Shown here: one piece after another, positions 9,459 to 17,486 of the stretch
Layout: each line of letters begins with the position of its first letter
Position numbering within the stretch: position 1 is the stretch's first letter
NCBI RefSeq assembly: GCF_000383415.1
Contig: NZ_KB911258.1
Span: 330,267-394,266, forward strand
DNA: 64,000 nt
Direction: 5' to 3'
Source of the DNA: Hyphomicrobium zavarzinii ATCC 27496
Lineage (GTDB): Bacteria; Pseudomonadota; Alphaproteobacteria; Rhizobiales; Hyphomicrobiaceae
The notes under the pieces: generated by a model
What the model saw: only the letters and a program-made list of their open reading frames with translations
The model's database searches: none
What the model was told of the DNA's origin: nothing
Translations under genes and position numbers: made by a program

Positions 9459-10670
9459 ATGAAAATACGACATGCTCTAGGCGTGTTCGGAATTCTAGCT
9501 GCCGGCGTACTACTCGCCGTCTCAGCAGCTATGAATTGGCGTTTTGGTTTCAGCCTCGGTCGAACTGAGTTCGACGGACAGATCTATGGTGCGGCCAGCG
9601 TCGCAGCAGACTGTCTCAAAGCGCTGATCCCATTCTTCTTCTTCGCCGCAATTCGAAACAAGATGTGGTCGCAAGCAGCGGCCTCTGCCATCGTCGGCCT
9701 CGTGGTCACGGCTTACTCGCTGACCTCTGCGCTCGGCCATGCCGCGCTGAACCGGTTCGATACGACCGGTCACCGCGCCGTCGAAGCCCAGGTCTACAAG
9801 GACCTGCGTGGCGACCTGAAGCGGGCACAGGACCAGCTGTCCTGGATCCCGCAGCACCGTCCGGCAGCCACCGTGCAAGGTGAGATCGATGGTCTCAAGA
9901 ACCAGCGCGCCTGGACGTTCACCAAGGCCTGCACGGATGTCACTGGCAAGGTCGGTCGCGACTTCTGTCAGAAGTACCACGGTCTGACCGCCGAGATGGC
10001 CTCTGGCCAGCAGGCGCAGACCCTCGAAGCCCGGATCGCAGAGATCCAGGGTAAGCTCGGCAAGACCGATGCAATGACGGTCATGGGCGAGGCGGATCCG
10101 CAGGCAACCGTGCTTGCGAAGCTCTCCGGCCTCAGCGTCGATCAGGTTCAGATGGCGATGACTATTTTTATCGCTCTGCTCCTTGAGATCGGCTCTGGCT
10201 TCGGCATGTACATTGCCTTCAGCCAGTGGCGCCTCTACGACCGTGAAGCCCCTGCCGCGCCCAAGATGGCGACGGTACAGAGCACCGCTGCGGCAGCGGT
10301 GGCAGCCCCTCAGCAGGCGGCTGTGGCAATCAGAAAGCCGCGTTTCGGAGCCAACGACAATCGCTCGTTGCCGCCGAATAAGCTGCTGGTCCCCGAAACG
10401 GACGTCCAGCGCTTCTACAAGGAGAGCGTCGACAGTCAGGACGGACACACCGTCTCAGCGACATCACTCTACGAAGCCTACTGCGTATGGTGTGAAGAAC
10501 GACAGAAGGAGCCTCTAGCACTGCCGACCTTTGGTCGCGAGATTGCCGAGTTCGGAATACAGAAAGTCAAAAAGAAGGATGGTGTCAGATACGTTGGCAT
10601 CGCACTGAAATCCGATCTCGAACTCGAGGAGGATAAGAAGCTGCCGGCCTACCGCGCAGAAGCTGCCTAG
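9459..10670 (+). CDS. Membrane protein with coiled coil and primase-like C-terminal domain, unknown function
   Basis: 403 residues from ATG at 9459, chosen because GGAGAGG lies 4-10 nt upstream; an ATG four codons earlier lacks this. Membrane segments occur near 7-25, 47-65 and 72-92, and a fourth near 230-250 (FIALLLEIGSGFGMYIAF). Between them lies a soluble, probably coiled-coil region with two Cys (about 105-220). The last 85 residues (DVQRFYKESV, LYEAYCVWCEER, TFGREIAEFG, YVGIAL) resemble the winged-helix C-terminal domain of phage and plasmid D5-type primases. That pairing with a membrane protein is unusual. Function unknown; a strong terminator follows directly. Confidence 0.6.
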   Translation: MKIRHALGVFGILAAGVLLAVSAAMNWRFGFSLGRTEFDGQIYGAASVAADCLKALIPFFFFAAIRNKMWSQAAASAIVGLVVTAYSLTSALGHAALNRFDTTGHRAVEAQVYKDLRGDLKRAQDQLSWIPQHRPAATVQGEIDGLKNQRAWTFTKACTDVTGKVGRDFCQKYHGLTAEMASGQQAQTLEARIAEIQGKLGKTDAMTVMGEADPQATVLAKLSGLSVDQVQMAMTIFIALLLEIGSGFGMYIAFSQWRLYDREAPAAPKMATVQSTAAAAVAAPQQAAVAIRKPRFGANDNRSLPPNKLLVPETDVQRFYKESVDSQDGHTVSATSLYEAYCVWCEERQKEPLALPTFGREIAEFGIQKVKKKDGVRYVGIALKSDLELEEDKKLPAYRAEAA

Positions 10671-10687
10671 AAATAGGCAACGGATTA

Positions 10688-10714
10688 GAAAGGGCCCCGA
10701 AACGGGGCCCTTTC
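10688..10714 (+). terminator. Strong Rho-independent terminator
   Basis: A perfect 12-bp stem (GAAAGGGCCCCG paired with CGGGGCCCTTTC) with a 3-nt AAA loop begins 17 nt after the stop codon of the gene at 9459-10670. A short T-containing run follows. Confidence 0.9.
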
Positions 10715-11036
10715 GCATTTCTGGAAGCCGTCTCGGAATCGGGGCGGCTTTTTTGTTTTTTCCAGCCCGGTAAAGTTTCGGCGAAATGGACCGGAAAACA
10801 GGGGTCGGGAAGTAATTCCGATAACACGCAAGTAAATCCCAGCCCAAGCAGGGAAGTAGTCTCGAACTGAGGTGGGAAAAACAGGAAGTTAGGCCTTAGA
10901 CGATGGTCTAGGGATACCAGTAAATACATCAGAGTTTCGCCAAAAGGCGAATGGACATCTGTTCCAATTTTTTGATTTGTGCAGATGAGGCGGCGAAATA
11001 TATCGCCTCTGATAAAATTAAAATGGGAGAAACGCC
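10715..11036 (+). promoter_or_regulatory. Leader and promoter region of the alcohol dehydrogenase gene
   Basis: 322 bp without a gene, AT-richer than its surroundings. Two hairpins stand out: TTCGCC-AAAA-GGCGAA at 10936-10951 and GAGGCG paired with CGCCTC at about 10987-11009, the latter close before the start codon. An AT-rich run and GGGAG lie just ahead of the ATG at 11037. The layout suggests a long 5' leader, but I cannot assign a -35/-10 pair. Confidence 0.4.
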
Positions 11037-12944
11037 ATGCAACGTAGACACCCCCTCCGGGGCGTCAACGCGACGCTTTTCGCTGCTGCATCGACTTTCG
11101 CGCTCGCCGCTTTTGCCGGTAGTTTTGTGGCCAACGCCGAAGCACCTGGCAGCAAGCCTGTTTCGTGGGAAGACATTCTCAACGACGAGAAGACGACGGA
11201 TGACGTCGTGAGCTGGGGCATGGGCGTTCGCAACCATCGCTACAGCACCCTCGACCAGATCACCGTCGACAACATCGCCAATATGAAGCCCGCTTGGTCG
11301 TTCTCGTTCGGCGATGAGAAGCAGCGCGGTCAGGAGACCCAGGCGCTGGTCCATGACGGCGTCATCTACGTGACCGCCTCGTACTCGCGCGCATTTGCGC
11401 TCGACGCCAAGACCGGCAAGCGTCTCTGGACGTATGCTCACCGCCTGCCGGACGACATCCGTCCCTGCTGCGACGTCGTCAACCGCGGCGGCGCGCTCTA
11501 CGGCGACAAGTTCTACATGGGCACGCTCGATGCAGGCATCGTCGCGCTCGACCGCAAGACCGGCAAGGTCGTGTGGAGCAAGAAGTTCGAGGACCACACC
11601 GCTGGCTACACGATGACCGGCGCGCCGAGCATCGTCAAAGACCAGAAGACCGGCAAGGTTCTCCTCATTCACGGCTCGTCGGGTGACGAGTTCGGCGTTG
11701 TCGGCCGCCTCTATGCGCGCGATCCCGACACCGGCGAAGAGATCTGGATGCGCCCGCTCGTCGAGGGCCACGTTGGCCGCTTGAACGGCAAGGAGTCGAC
11801 CCCGACCGGCGATCCCAAGGCGCCGTCGTGGCCGAACAACAAGGAAGGCAAGAAGGTCGAGGCCTGGAACCACGGTGGCGGCGCCCCCTGGCAGACGGCA
11901 ACGTATGACGAGAAGACCAACACGATCGTCATCGGCACCGGCAACCCGGCACCCTGGAACTTCCACTACCGCTCGGGTCCGAACGGCGACTGGAAGCCCT
12001 ACGACAGCCTCTACACGTCGGGCCAGGTCTACATCGAGCCGTCGACGGGCGAGCCCGTTGGCTTCTTCCAGCACACGCCGAACGATGCGTGGGACTACTC
12101 GGGCAACAACCCGATCACGCTGTTCGAGATGGAGAAGGATGGAAAGACCATTCGCGCCGGCGCCCACGCCGACCGCAACGGTTACCTGTTCATCACCGAC
12201 CTCGACAAGCTGACCGCACGAGACGGCAAGATCTCGAAGCAGGCCGGCTCCGCGCTCGGCATCTATCCGTTCGTTCCCAACATCTCTTGGGCGACGAGCT
12301 GGGATCTCGCAACCGGCCGGCCGAACGAGGTCGAGGGTCAGCGTCCTCCGGCGCCGGCTGAGGGCGAGACGAAGGGCAAGGTCATCAAGGTCACCCCGAA
12401 TTTCCTCGGCGGTACGAACTGGATGCCCATGTCCTACAACCAGGAGACCAAGCTCTTCTACATCCCGTCCAACGATTGGTCTGAGGACTACTGGACCGAG
12501 AACGTCACCTATAAGAAGGGTGCCGCCTACCTCGGCCAGGGCTTCCGCATCAAGCGCCAGTTCGACACGCACGTCGGCGTCCTCCGCGCCCTCGATCCGA
12601 CGAACGGCAAGATCGTTTGGGAGCACAAGGAAGAGATGCCGCTGTGGGGCGGCACGCTCACGACCAAGGGCGGTTGGGTGATGACGGGCACGAGCGACGG
12701 CTTCGTGAAGGCCTTCGATGCGAAGACCGGCAAGGAGCTGTGGAAGTTCCAGACTGGCTCGGGCGTCGTATCGCAGCCTGTCACCTGGGAACGCGACGGG
12801 AAGCAGTACATCGGTCTCGCGTCGGGTTACGGCGGTGCTGTTCCGCTGTGGGGCGGCGACATGGCCGACCAGACCAAGCAGGTGAGCCAGGGCGGCTCGT
12901 TCTGGGTATTCGAGGTGCCGCGTACCACGGCATCCGCCGAATAA
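11037..12944 (+). CDS. exaA: PQQ-dependent alcohol dehydrogenase, ExaA/PedE-like (calcium type)
   Basis: 635 residues with a signal peptide (ending near FVANAEA), so periplasmic. It is a quinoprotein alcohol dehydrogenase beta-propeller with many tryptophan-docking units of the type DAKTGKRLW, DRKTGKVVW, DPTNGKIVW and DAKTGKELW. The vicinal cysteine pair that contacts PQQ is present (RPCCDVVNRG). The catalytic aspartate is in NDAWDYSGNN; the residue two positions later is Ser, where lanthanide enzymes (XoxF, ExaF/PedH) carry Asp, so this should be a calcium enzyme. It oxidises alcohols to aldehydes and passes electrons to cytochrome c; a PedF-type cytochrome is encoded 1.3 kb downstream. MxaF-like methanol dehydrogenase is the main alternative; no mxaJGI genes are adjacent. 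Confidence 0.88.
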   Translation: MQRRHPLRGVNATLFAAASTFALAAFAGSFVANAEAPGSKPVSWEDILNDEKTTDDVVSWGMGVRNHRYSTLDQITVDNIANMKPAWSFSFGDEKQRGQETQALVHDGVIYVTASYSRAFALDAKTGKRLWTYAHRLPDDIRPCCDVVNRGGALYGDKFYMGTLDAGIVALDRKTGKVVWSKKFEDHTAGYTMTGAPSIVKDQKTGKVLLIHGSSGDEFGVVGRLYARDPDTGEEIWMRPLVEGHVGRLNGKESTPTGDPKAPSWPNNKEGKKVEAWNHGGGAPWQTATYDEKTNTIVIGTGNPAPWNFHYRSGPNGDWKPYDSLYTSGQVYIEPSTGEPVGFFQHTPNDAWDYSGNNPITLFEMEKDGKTIRAGAHADRNGYLFITDLDKLTARDGKISKQAGSALGIYPFVPNISWATSWDLATGRPNEVEGQRPPAPAEGETKGKVIKVTPNFLGGTNWMPMSYNQETKLFYIPSNDWSEDYWTENVTYKKGAAYLGQGFRIKRQFDTHVGVLRALDPTNGKIVWEHKEEMPLWGGTLTTKGGWVMTGTSDGFVKAFDAKTGKELWKFQTGSGVVSQPVTWERDGKQYIGLASGYGGAVPLWGGDMADQTKQVSQGGSFWVFEVPRTTASAE

Positions 12945-12948
12945 ACCA

Positions 12949-13024
12949 CTCGAGCGGGCGGACCCTTCCTCTCGGCCCGCTTGAGCTACTGGCAGCCGGC
13001 TTTGGCCACGCGGGGCCGGCTGCC
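12949..13024 (+). terminator. Two hairpins after the alcohol dehydrogenase gene
   Basis: CTCGAGCGGGC (12949-12959) pairs with GCCCGCTTGAG (12975-12985) with one mismatch, and GGCAGCCGGC (12991-13000) pairs perfectly with GCCGGCTGCC (13015-13024). Neither has a T-run. They could attenuate transcription into the downstream genes or stabilise the dehydrogenase mRNA. Confidence 0.45.
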
Positions 13025-13058
13025 CTCTCCTGCATGACTCGGAACATGAGGCATCACC

Positions 13059-13757
13059 ATGATGTCACGTCCACTCCGTCTGGGCGTGCGGCCGCTCTTG
13101 CTGGCGTTGTCGGCGATCCTTATCGCCGATTCCGTCCCCGTGCGAGCTGACGCGCAAGGCTATCCCGTCATCGTCAATACCGAGGAGCGTCCCGATCCCT
13201 GGATCATCAACGGCTGCACCATTGCACCGAAGACCTCCTGTGAAGGGGCTGATCTCCGCCACGCCGATCTCAGGAACGCGAACCTCGAAGGTGCGAACCT
13301 GAAGGGCGCGATCCTCGCTCGCGCCGATCTTCGCCACGCAAACCTCCAGGGCGCGAACCTGTCGGGCGCAAACCTCGATGGTGCGCGTCTTACCATCGCC
13401 TTCATGGGCGGCGCCAAGCTACCGGGCGCCACGCTGAAGGGCGCGGATCTCTCTTTCGTCCGCATGGCGAAGGCTGACTTCACCAACGCCGATCTCACGG
13501 CCGCGACGCTCGAGAAGGCCATGGCCAAGGGTGTCAAGTTCATCGGTACGAAGTTCATCAACACCGATGTCCAGGAGACCAAGTTCTACGAGGCCGATCT
13601 CTCGAACGCAGTCTTCGAAGGCGTGAAGATCAGGTTCGCCATCTTCCAGGATGCCTTCATGGAAGGATGCACCGGCTGTCCGATCCATTGGCAGACAGGC
13701 GACAGGGTTTGGGAAAACGACAAGGACAAATGGGAGCCAGCCGCACCCGGACAATGA
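13059..13757 (+). CDS. Secreted pentapeptide-repeat protein
   Basis: 232 residues with a signal peptide (LLALSAILIADSVPVRADA). Residues about 60-180 are tandem pentapeptide repeats A(D/N)Lxx: ADLRHADLRNANLEG, ANLKGAILARADLRH and on, giving a right-handed quadrilateral beta-helix. Two cysteines precede the repeats (NGCTIAPKTSCEG) and a CTGCP motif follows them. Its place in the alcohol dehydrogenase cluster suggests a periplasmic structural or chaperone role for the quinoprotein system, but that is inference. The stop overlaps the next start (ATGA), so translation is coupled. Confidence 0.8.
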   Translation: MMSRPLRLGVRPLLLALSAILIADSVPVRADAQGYPVIVNTEERPDPWIINGCTIAPKTSCEGADLRHADLRNANLEGANLKGAILARADLRHANLQGANLSGANLDGARLTIAFMGGAKLPGATLKGADLSFVRMAKADFTNADLTAATLEKAMAKGVKFIGTKFINTDVQETKFYEADLSNAVFEGVKIRFAIFQDAFMEGCTGCPIHWQTGDRVWENDKDKWEPAAPGQ

Positions 13758-14194
13758 GCACGCTCGGCCGGGCTCGGGGGATCGCCGTTCTCGCGCTCGG
13801 CTTTGCCGTGCTCGGCGCGCCGCAGGCTCTGGCCGGCGATCGGCCGGAAGGGCCGCGCGCGTGTCTCGCAATCGCGGACAACGAAGAGAGGCTCGTCTGT
13901 TACGACCGCGAGGTGCGCAAACTCATCGAGCCGCAGTTCTCCGGACGTCTCAACAAGGTGACGGACCGCTTCCTGATCGAACGGCCCACACGCCTTCGCT
14001 ACCAGAGCGACGGAGCGATCTTCGTCCTCTATCTGAAGTCCGACACCAACGAGGTTGTCCAGAACCTGCACATCGGCGGCGGGGGCGAGGACAGCTACCT
14101 GATCGAGAAGCCCGGGACCTATTTTCTGGATGTCAGCGGAAGCGAGAGCTGGCGGATCTGGCTCGAGCCGCAGGACCAATCGACCACGAATTAA
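13754..14194 (+). CDS. Small secreted protein, unknown function
   Basis: 146 residues from ATG at 13754, which overlaps the previous stop by 4 nt; the frame is open further upstream inside the pentapeptide gene but this start precedes a signal peptide (GIAVLALGFAVLGAPQALAG). The short N-terminal CLAIADNEERLVCYDREV has a Cys pair and resembles the 'A.I.D...RL.CYD' motif seen in many small periplasmic proteins. The C-terminal half is beta-rich (FVLYLKSDTNEVVQNL, GTYFLDVSGSESWRIW). No named family recognised. It sits between the pentapeptide protein and cytochrome PedF, presumably in one operon. Confidence 0.7.
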   Translation: MSTLGRARGIAVLALGFAVLGAPQALAGDRPEGPRACLAIADNEERLVCYDREVRKLIEPQFSGRLNKVTDRFLIERPTRLRYQSDGAIFVLYLKSDTNEVVQNLHIGGGGEDSYLIEKPGTYFLDVSGSESWRIWLEPQDQSTTN

Positions 14195-14209
14195 CGACGA
14201 GGCAGCACG

Positions 14210-14638
14210 ATGATACTGAGACAGGCCGCGTTGGCCATTTTCTTCGCAATCACTTTTCCGGCCACGGCGGCCCTCGCGCACGGTGACGGCGCTCCCCAGC
14301 CGGTCGACACCACCGGCCTCGAGCCGCTTGGCGACGAATGGCGCGCGACCAATCCTTATCGCAACGACAAGAAGCAGCACGACATCGCCGTCGAGATCGG
14401 CTCACGCGGATACAATTCGAATTGCGCGCGCTGCCACGGTCTCGAAGCGAAGTCCGGCGGCATGGCGCCGGATCTCCGCGAGCTCGGTGAGACCGAAAGC
14501 GAGGATGCGTGGTTCATCTCGCGCGTGTTGCAGGGCGCCGTCGTGAGCGGCCGCCAGAAGATGCCGCCGTTCGAAGGTCTCCTCAATCAGGAAGCCATCT
14601 GGGCGATCCGCACCTATATCGATGCGCAGCCACAATAG
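14210..14638 (+). CDS. pedF: Cytochrome c-550 PedF
   Basis: 142 residues with a signal peptide (ILRQAALAIFFAITFPATAALA). The mature start HGDGAPQPVDTTGLEPLGDEW and ATNPYRND are typical of PedF, the cytochrome c paired with quinoprotein ethanol dehydrogenases. One heme-binding motif, CARCH (residues about 66-70), is present, with a probable axial Met in QKMPPF. The known role is to accept electrons from PQQ alcohol dehydrogenase in the periplasm. Its position in the same run of genes as the ExaA-like enzyme supports the pair. The ccm genes at 54.7-59.0 kb would attach the heme. Confidence 0.9.
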   Translation: MILRQAALAIFFAITFPATAALAHGDGAPQPVDTTGLEPLGDEWRATNPYRNDKKQHDIAVEIGSRGYNSNCARCHGLEAKSGGMAPDLRELGETESEDAWFISRVLQGAVVSGRQKMPPFEGLLNQEAIWAIRTYIDAQPQ

Positions 14639-14966
14639 AGCGGCCTGTGCCCGGCGGACCGCGCTCGCTTGGGCGTGGTTCACAGCGCTTGCCGCGCCCG
14701 CCGCCGCAGAGATTCCCGATTACATGATCCTGCGGCTGCTCTATCTCGGAACGTCCTGCGGCGTGCAGCACCTGGAGCAGCTCCCGCCGCCTCAGAAGGG
14801 CTGGCAGCGTTTCAAGGCGGCATGCCGTGATGTGAACGCCTATCCGCACGGGATCTTCGTGACCTGCAAGGACCCGCACGACGACCGCGACTGCACGATC
14901 GAGACGCAGCCGAAGAGCTTCGACAGCCTGGAGCTGTTACGGCCGAAGGCGGAGGAGTCCGAATGA
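14622..14966 (+). CDS. Small secreted cysteine-containing protein, unknown function
   Basis: 114 residues, overlapping the end of pedF by 17 nt. A signal peptide (RRTALAWAWFTALAAPAAAEI) precedes a mature part with four cysteines (SCGV, AACR, VTCK, RDCT), suggesting two disulfides in the periplasm. It overlaps the following cytochrome b561 gene by 4 nt (ATGA). Tight coupling on both sides suggests a role in the same electron-transfer module. No family recognised. Confidence 0.65.
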   Translation: MRSHNRAACARRTALAWAWFTALAAPAAAEIPDYMILRLLYLGTSCGVQHLEQLPPPQKGWQRFKAACRDVNAYPHGIFVTCKDPHDDRDCTIETQPKSFDSLELLRPKAEESE

Positions 14967-15520
14967 CGCCGCGAGCCGCAGCATTTAGCAAGACCGCCAT
15001 CGTGCTCCATTGGCTCGTGGCCCTCGGAATTGTCGGGATGCTCGGCTTTGGGCTCTTAGTCGGCGCGATGGAAAGCGGGCCCGACAAAACGGCGATGATC
15101 CAGGTCCACAAGTCGTTCGGAGTTCTGGTTGGCACGCTCGCTCTCTTGCGGCTCGTCTGGCGCGTGCGCGAGGGCTTTCCCGCCCCGGTCCCGGGGCTTC
15201 CTGCATGGGAAGCGCGCGCGGCTCACCGGATGCACCTCGCCCTTCTGGTCATGACGATCGCCATCCCGCTCACCGGCATGTTGAAGTCGGTGTCCTATGC
15301 GCGGCCCGTGCACGTCTTCGGCGTCCTTGTCGTGCCGAAGCTGCTCGAGGAGAAGAGCGTGGTCTTCAATGAGATCGTCTCATGGCTGCACGCCACCCTG
15401 GCCTACGCGCTGCTCGTGGCCCTGGCGCTGCACATCGGCGCTGCCCTGAAGCATCATCTCGTCGACCGCGACGCGACCTTGAGGCGTATGGTGCGCCCGT
15501 TTGCTCCGCCCACGGCATGA
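14963..15520 (+). CDS. Cytochrome b561-family membrane protein
   Basis: 185 residues with four membrane helices. Conserved histidines sit in VLHWLVALGIVG (helix 1), QVHKSFGVLVG (helix 2), RMHLALLVMTIAIPLTG (helix 3) and WLHATLAYALLVALALHIGAALKHH (helix 4). This matches bacterial b561 proteins such as CybB, which bind two b hemes. Such proteins move electrons between quinol and periplasmic acceptors. It overlaps the preceding gene by 4 nt, placing it in the alcohol oxidation operon, where it could link the periplasmic cytochrome pool to the quinone pool or to the catalase-like protein downstream. Confidence 0.88.
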   Translation: MTPRAAAFSKTAIVLHWLVALGIVGMLGFGLLVGAMESGPDKTAMIQVHKSFGVLVGTLALLRLVWRVREGFPAPVPGLPAWEARAAHRMHLALLVMTIAIPLTGMLKSVSYARPVHVFGVLVVPKLLEEKSVVFNEIVSWLHATLAYALLVALALHIGAALKHHLVDRDATLRRMVRPFAPPTA

Positions 15521-15628
15521 AGCCCGCACGCCACAGCCGGAGCGCGAGGTGGGCTCAAGGACCCGTGTCTTTTTCACGTCGGGAAAATGTCGTACGAACG
15601 GGGTCGTGATCCTCGGAAGGACATTGCC

Positions 15629-16606
15629 ATGAAACACGGAAGCTTTACCGGTTCTGCTTTCTTTTGTTGTCTTCTCGCCGCGACATTCCCTACGATTGCC
15701 ACCGCCGATACCGATCCGGAAGCCCTTGTGAACGCGCTGAATAGCGTGTTCGGCCGGCACGACGGCAAGCGCACGGCCCACACCAACGGTTTTTGTGTCA
15801 AGGGATCGTTCGCGCCGACGGCCGCGGCGGCGGACTATTCCAAGGCGCCCCACCTCTCGGGTAAGGGGCCATGGCCCGTCGTCGGTCGCTTCTCCATGGG
15901 CGGCGGCAATCCGGACGCGCCCAACAACCAGAAGGACAACGCGCGCGGTCTCGCCCTCCATTTCGACATCGGCAACGGCAATACCACCGATCTCGTGATG
16001 ATCTCCGCGCCTGTGTTCGTCGCCAAGTCGCCCGATAAGTTCCTGGAGCTCCTGCAGACGGTCGCGACCAAGGACAAGGACAAGATCGACGCCTTCTTCA
16101 AGGCAAATCCGGAATCGACCAATCAGAAGACGTGGCTCACCGCGCGCCCGGTTCCTGCCAGCTATGCCACTGCGAGCTACTTCGGCGTGCACACGTTCAC
16201 GCTCACCAACGCAGCCGGAAAGAGCCAGATCATCAAGTGGAAGCTCGTGCCCAAGGGTGGGGAGGTCGGACTTTCGGACGACGATGCCAAGGCCAAGGCA
16301 CCGGACTTCTACAAGCCGGAGCTGACCGAGCGGCTGGCAAAGGGACCCGCGGAGTTCGAGCTGGCCGCGATCCTCGGGCAGGAGGGAGACGCCCTCGACG
16401 ATCCGACGGCGCTCTGGCCTGAGGACCGGAAGGCCGTGAACCTTGGCACGCTGACGATCACGGCCCTGGAGAAGGACGCCACCTGCGACGCCGGGATGTT
16501 CGACCCCACGAATGTTGTGGACGGAATTGAAGGCCCAAAGAACGACGGCATTTTCCAGATCCGTTCTCCGGCCTACGCGATCTCCTTTTCGCGTCGCAGC
16601 CAGTGA
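15629..16606 (+). CDS. Secreted catalase-related peroxidase, SrpA-like
   Basis: 325 residues from ATG at 15629, chosen because GGAAGGA lies upstream and a signal peptide follows (SAFFCCLLAATFPTIATA). A mini-catalase fold is indicated by RTAHTNGFCVKGSF (distal His), the RFSMGGGNPDAPNN segment, DLVMISAPVF, and the C-terminal proximal heme region IRSPAYAISF (Arg-x-x-x-Tyr). The family is much shorter than classical catalases and lacks the C-terminal domains; SrpA-type proteins are periplasmic heme peroxidases. The gene follows the b561 gene by about 110 nt, so a b561-SrpA pair acting in peroxide removal is plausible. Confidence 0.85.
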   Translation: MKHGSFTGSAFFCCLLAATFPTIATADTDPEALVNALNSVFGRHDGKRTAHTNGFCVKGSFAPTAAAADYSKAPHLSGKGPWPVVGRFSMGGGNPDAPNNQKDNARGLALHFDIGNGNTTDLVMISAPVFVAKSPDKFLELLQTVATKDKDKIDAFFKANPESTNQKTWLTARPVPASYATASYFGVHTFTLTNAAGKSQIIKWKLVPKGGEVGLSDDDAKAKAPDFYKPELTERLAKGPAEFELAAILGQEGDALDDPTALWPEDRKAVNLGTLTITALEKDATCDAGMFDPTNVVDGIEGPKNDGIFQIRSPAYAISFSRRSQ

Positions 16607-16663
16607 GAGCACGCGGAAATTGTCGTAAGCATCGAAGAAAATAAGCTAACAGATCAAAGGTAT

Positions 16664-16699
16664 GAGGTGGGACGCCCCCAGGAGGGAAGGCGTCCCCCT
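16664..16699 (+). terminator. Hairpin after the catalase-like gene
   Basis: GGGACGCC (16669-16676) pairs perfectly with GGCGTCCC (16689-16696), and the stem extends by GAGG with CCTC around one mismatch. No T-run follows. A probable transcription end or processing hairpin 60 nt after the stop codon. Confidence 0.4.
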
Positions 16700-16886
16700 C
16701 GGTAATTGTCGCAGATCGGCAACGGCACCCCAAGGATCAATCCCCGGGCCCGGCCCGCCGGGCGACACGGGCGTCCTTTTGCTGCTAGCCTGAATCCAGG
16801 CGGCCGGACCTTCTGCGCGCGCCCTCGGCAGGAGGGGGCGCCAAGGAATGCCGGAGCTGCTACGGCATTTTCTTGGGGAGTGACAG

Positions 16887-17411
16887 ATGTTTGGAGTTAT
16901 TGGCAGGGCAACGGCGAGGCACGCGATCGCGTTGGGCGCCGGACTGATGGCAGTTGGATTGGGCTTTTCGCTCGCAGTGTCCGTAGAGGCGGTCGCTCAG
17001 GACAATCACGAGATCACCGTCTCGATCGTCAAGTTCAAGGCGCTGGACAAGGCCGACGAGCTCTCGAGCGGCGATTTCTTCGCGCGCGTCACCATTGACG
17101 GTGCGGCCCAGACCACCTCGCAGATCAGCGACAAGAAAGAGGTGAAGCCGGACTGGAAGCTCTCCAAGGCCGTTTCGCCGGGCGTCCATAACGTCAAGCT
17201 TGAGCTGATCGACAAGGACGTCAGCGTCGATGATCCGATCGACATCAACAAGATCGCGAAGAAGCGCGATCTCGACTTCACGGTCGATACCAACACCGGC
17301 CGTATCGAGGGCTTCTCGAAGGCATACAAGACCGGTCAGACCATCAGCCGCGCTGGAAGCGAGCCGAAGAAGGCCGAGATTTCCTTCGTCGTCACGGTGA
17401 AGAAGAAGTAG
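16887..17411 (+). CDS. Secreted protein with C2-like domain, unknown function
   Basis: 174 residues with a signal peptide ending near EAVAQ. The mature part reads like a single beta-sandwich: ITVSIVKFKALDKADE, GDFFARVTIDG, KPDWKLSKAVSPG, VKLELIDKDVSVDDPIDI. The order and the acidic loops (LDKADE, DKDVSVDD) recall calcium-binding C2 domains, which are uncommon in bacterial periplasmic proteins. Lys-rich C-terminus (VKKK). It is a single-gene unit with its own terminator. The C2 resemblance is from pattern reading only. Confidence 0.6.
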   Translation: MFGVIGRATARHAIALGAGLMAVGLGFSLAVSVEAVAQDNHEITVSIVKFKALDKADELSSGDFFARVTIDGAAQTTSQISDKKEVKPDWKLSKAVSPGVHNVKLELIDKDVSVDDPIDINKIAKKRDLDFTVDTNTGRIEGFSKAYKTGQTISRAGSEPKKAEISFVVTVKKK

Positions 17412-17439
17412 AACCGTTTCGCGAGATCGAAGCGATCGG

Positions 17440-17472
17440 CGGTCGTCCTCGCGGGCGGCCGCTTTTTCTTTG
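17440..17472 (+). terminator. Rho-independent terminator
   Basis: GCGGTCG (17440-17446) pairs with CGGCCGC (17457-17463) with one mismatch, followed by TTTTTCTTT. It ends the transcript of the C2-like gene just before the sirtuin gene. Confidence 0.7.
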
Positions 17473-17486
17473 GATGGAGCCGAGCG

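Noticed and set aside
10929-12626. 565-codon minus-strand frame across the alcohol dehydrogenase
   Set aside because: Antisense shadow of a clear quinoprotein gene; the translation is a run of Val, Asp, Arg and Ala without domain structure.
11037-12944. XoxF-type lanthanide methanol dehydrogenase
   Set aside because: The position two residues after the catalytic Asp is Ser (WDYS), not Asp, and the partner cytochrome is PedF-like rather than XoxG-like.
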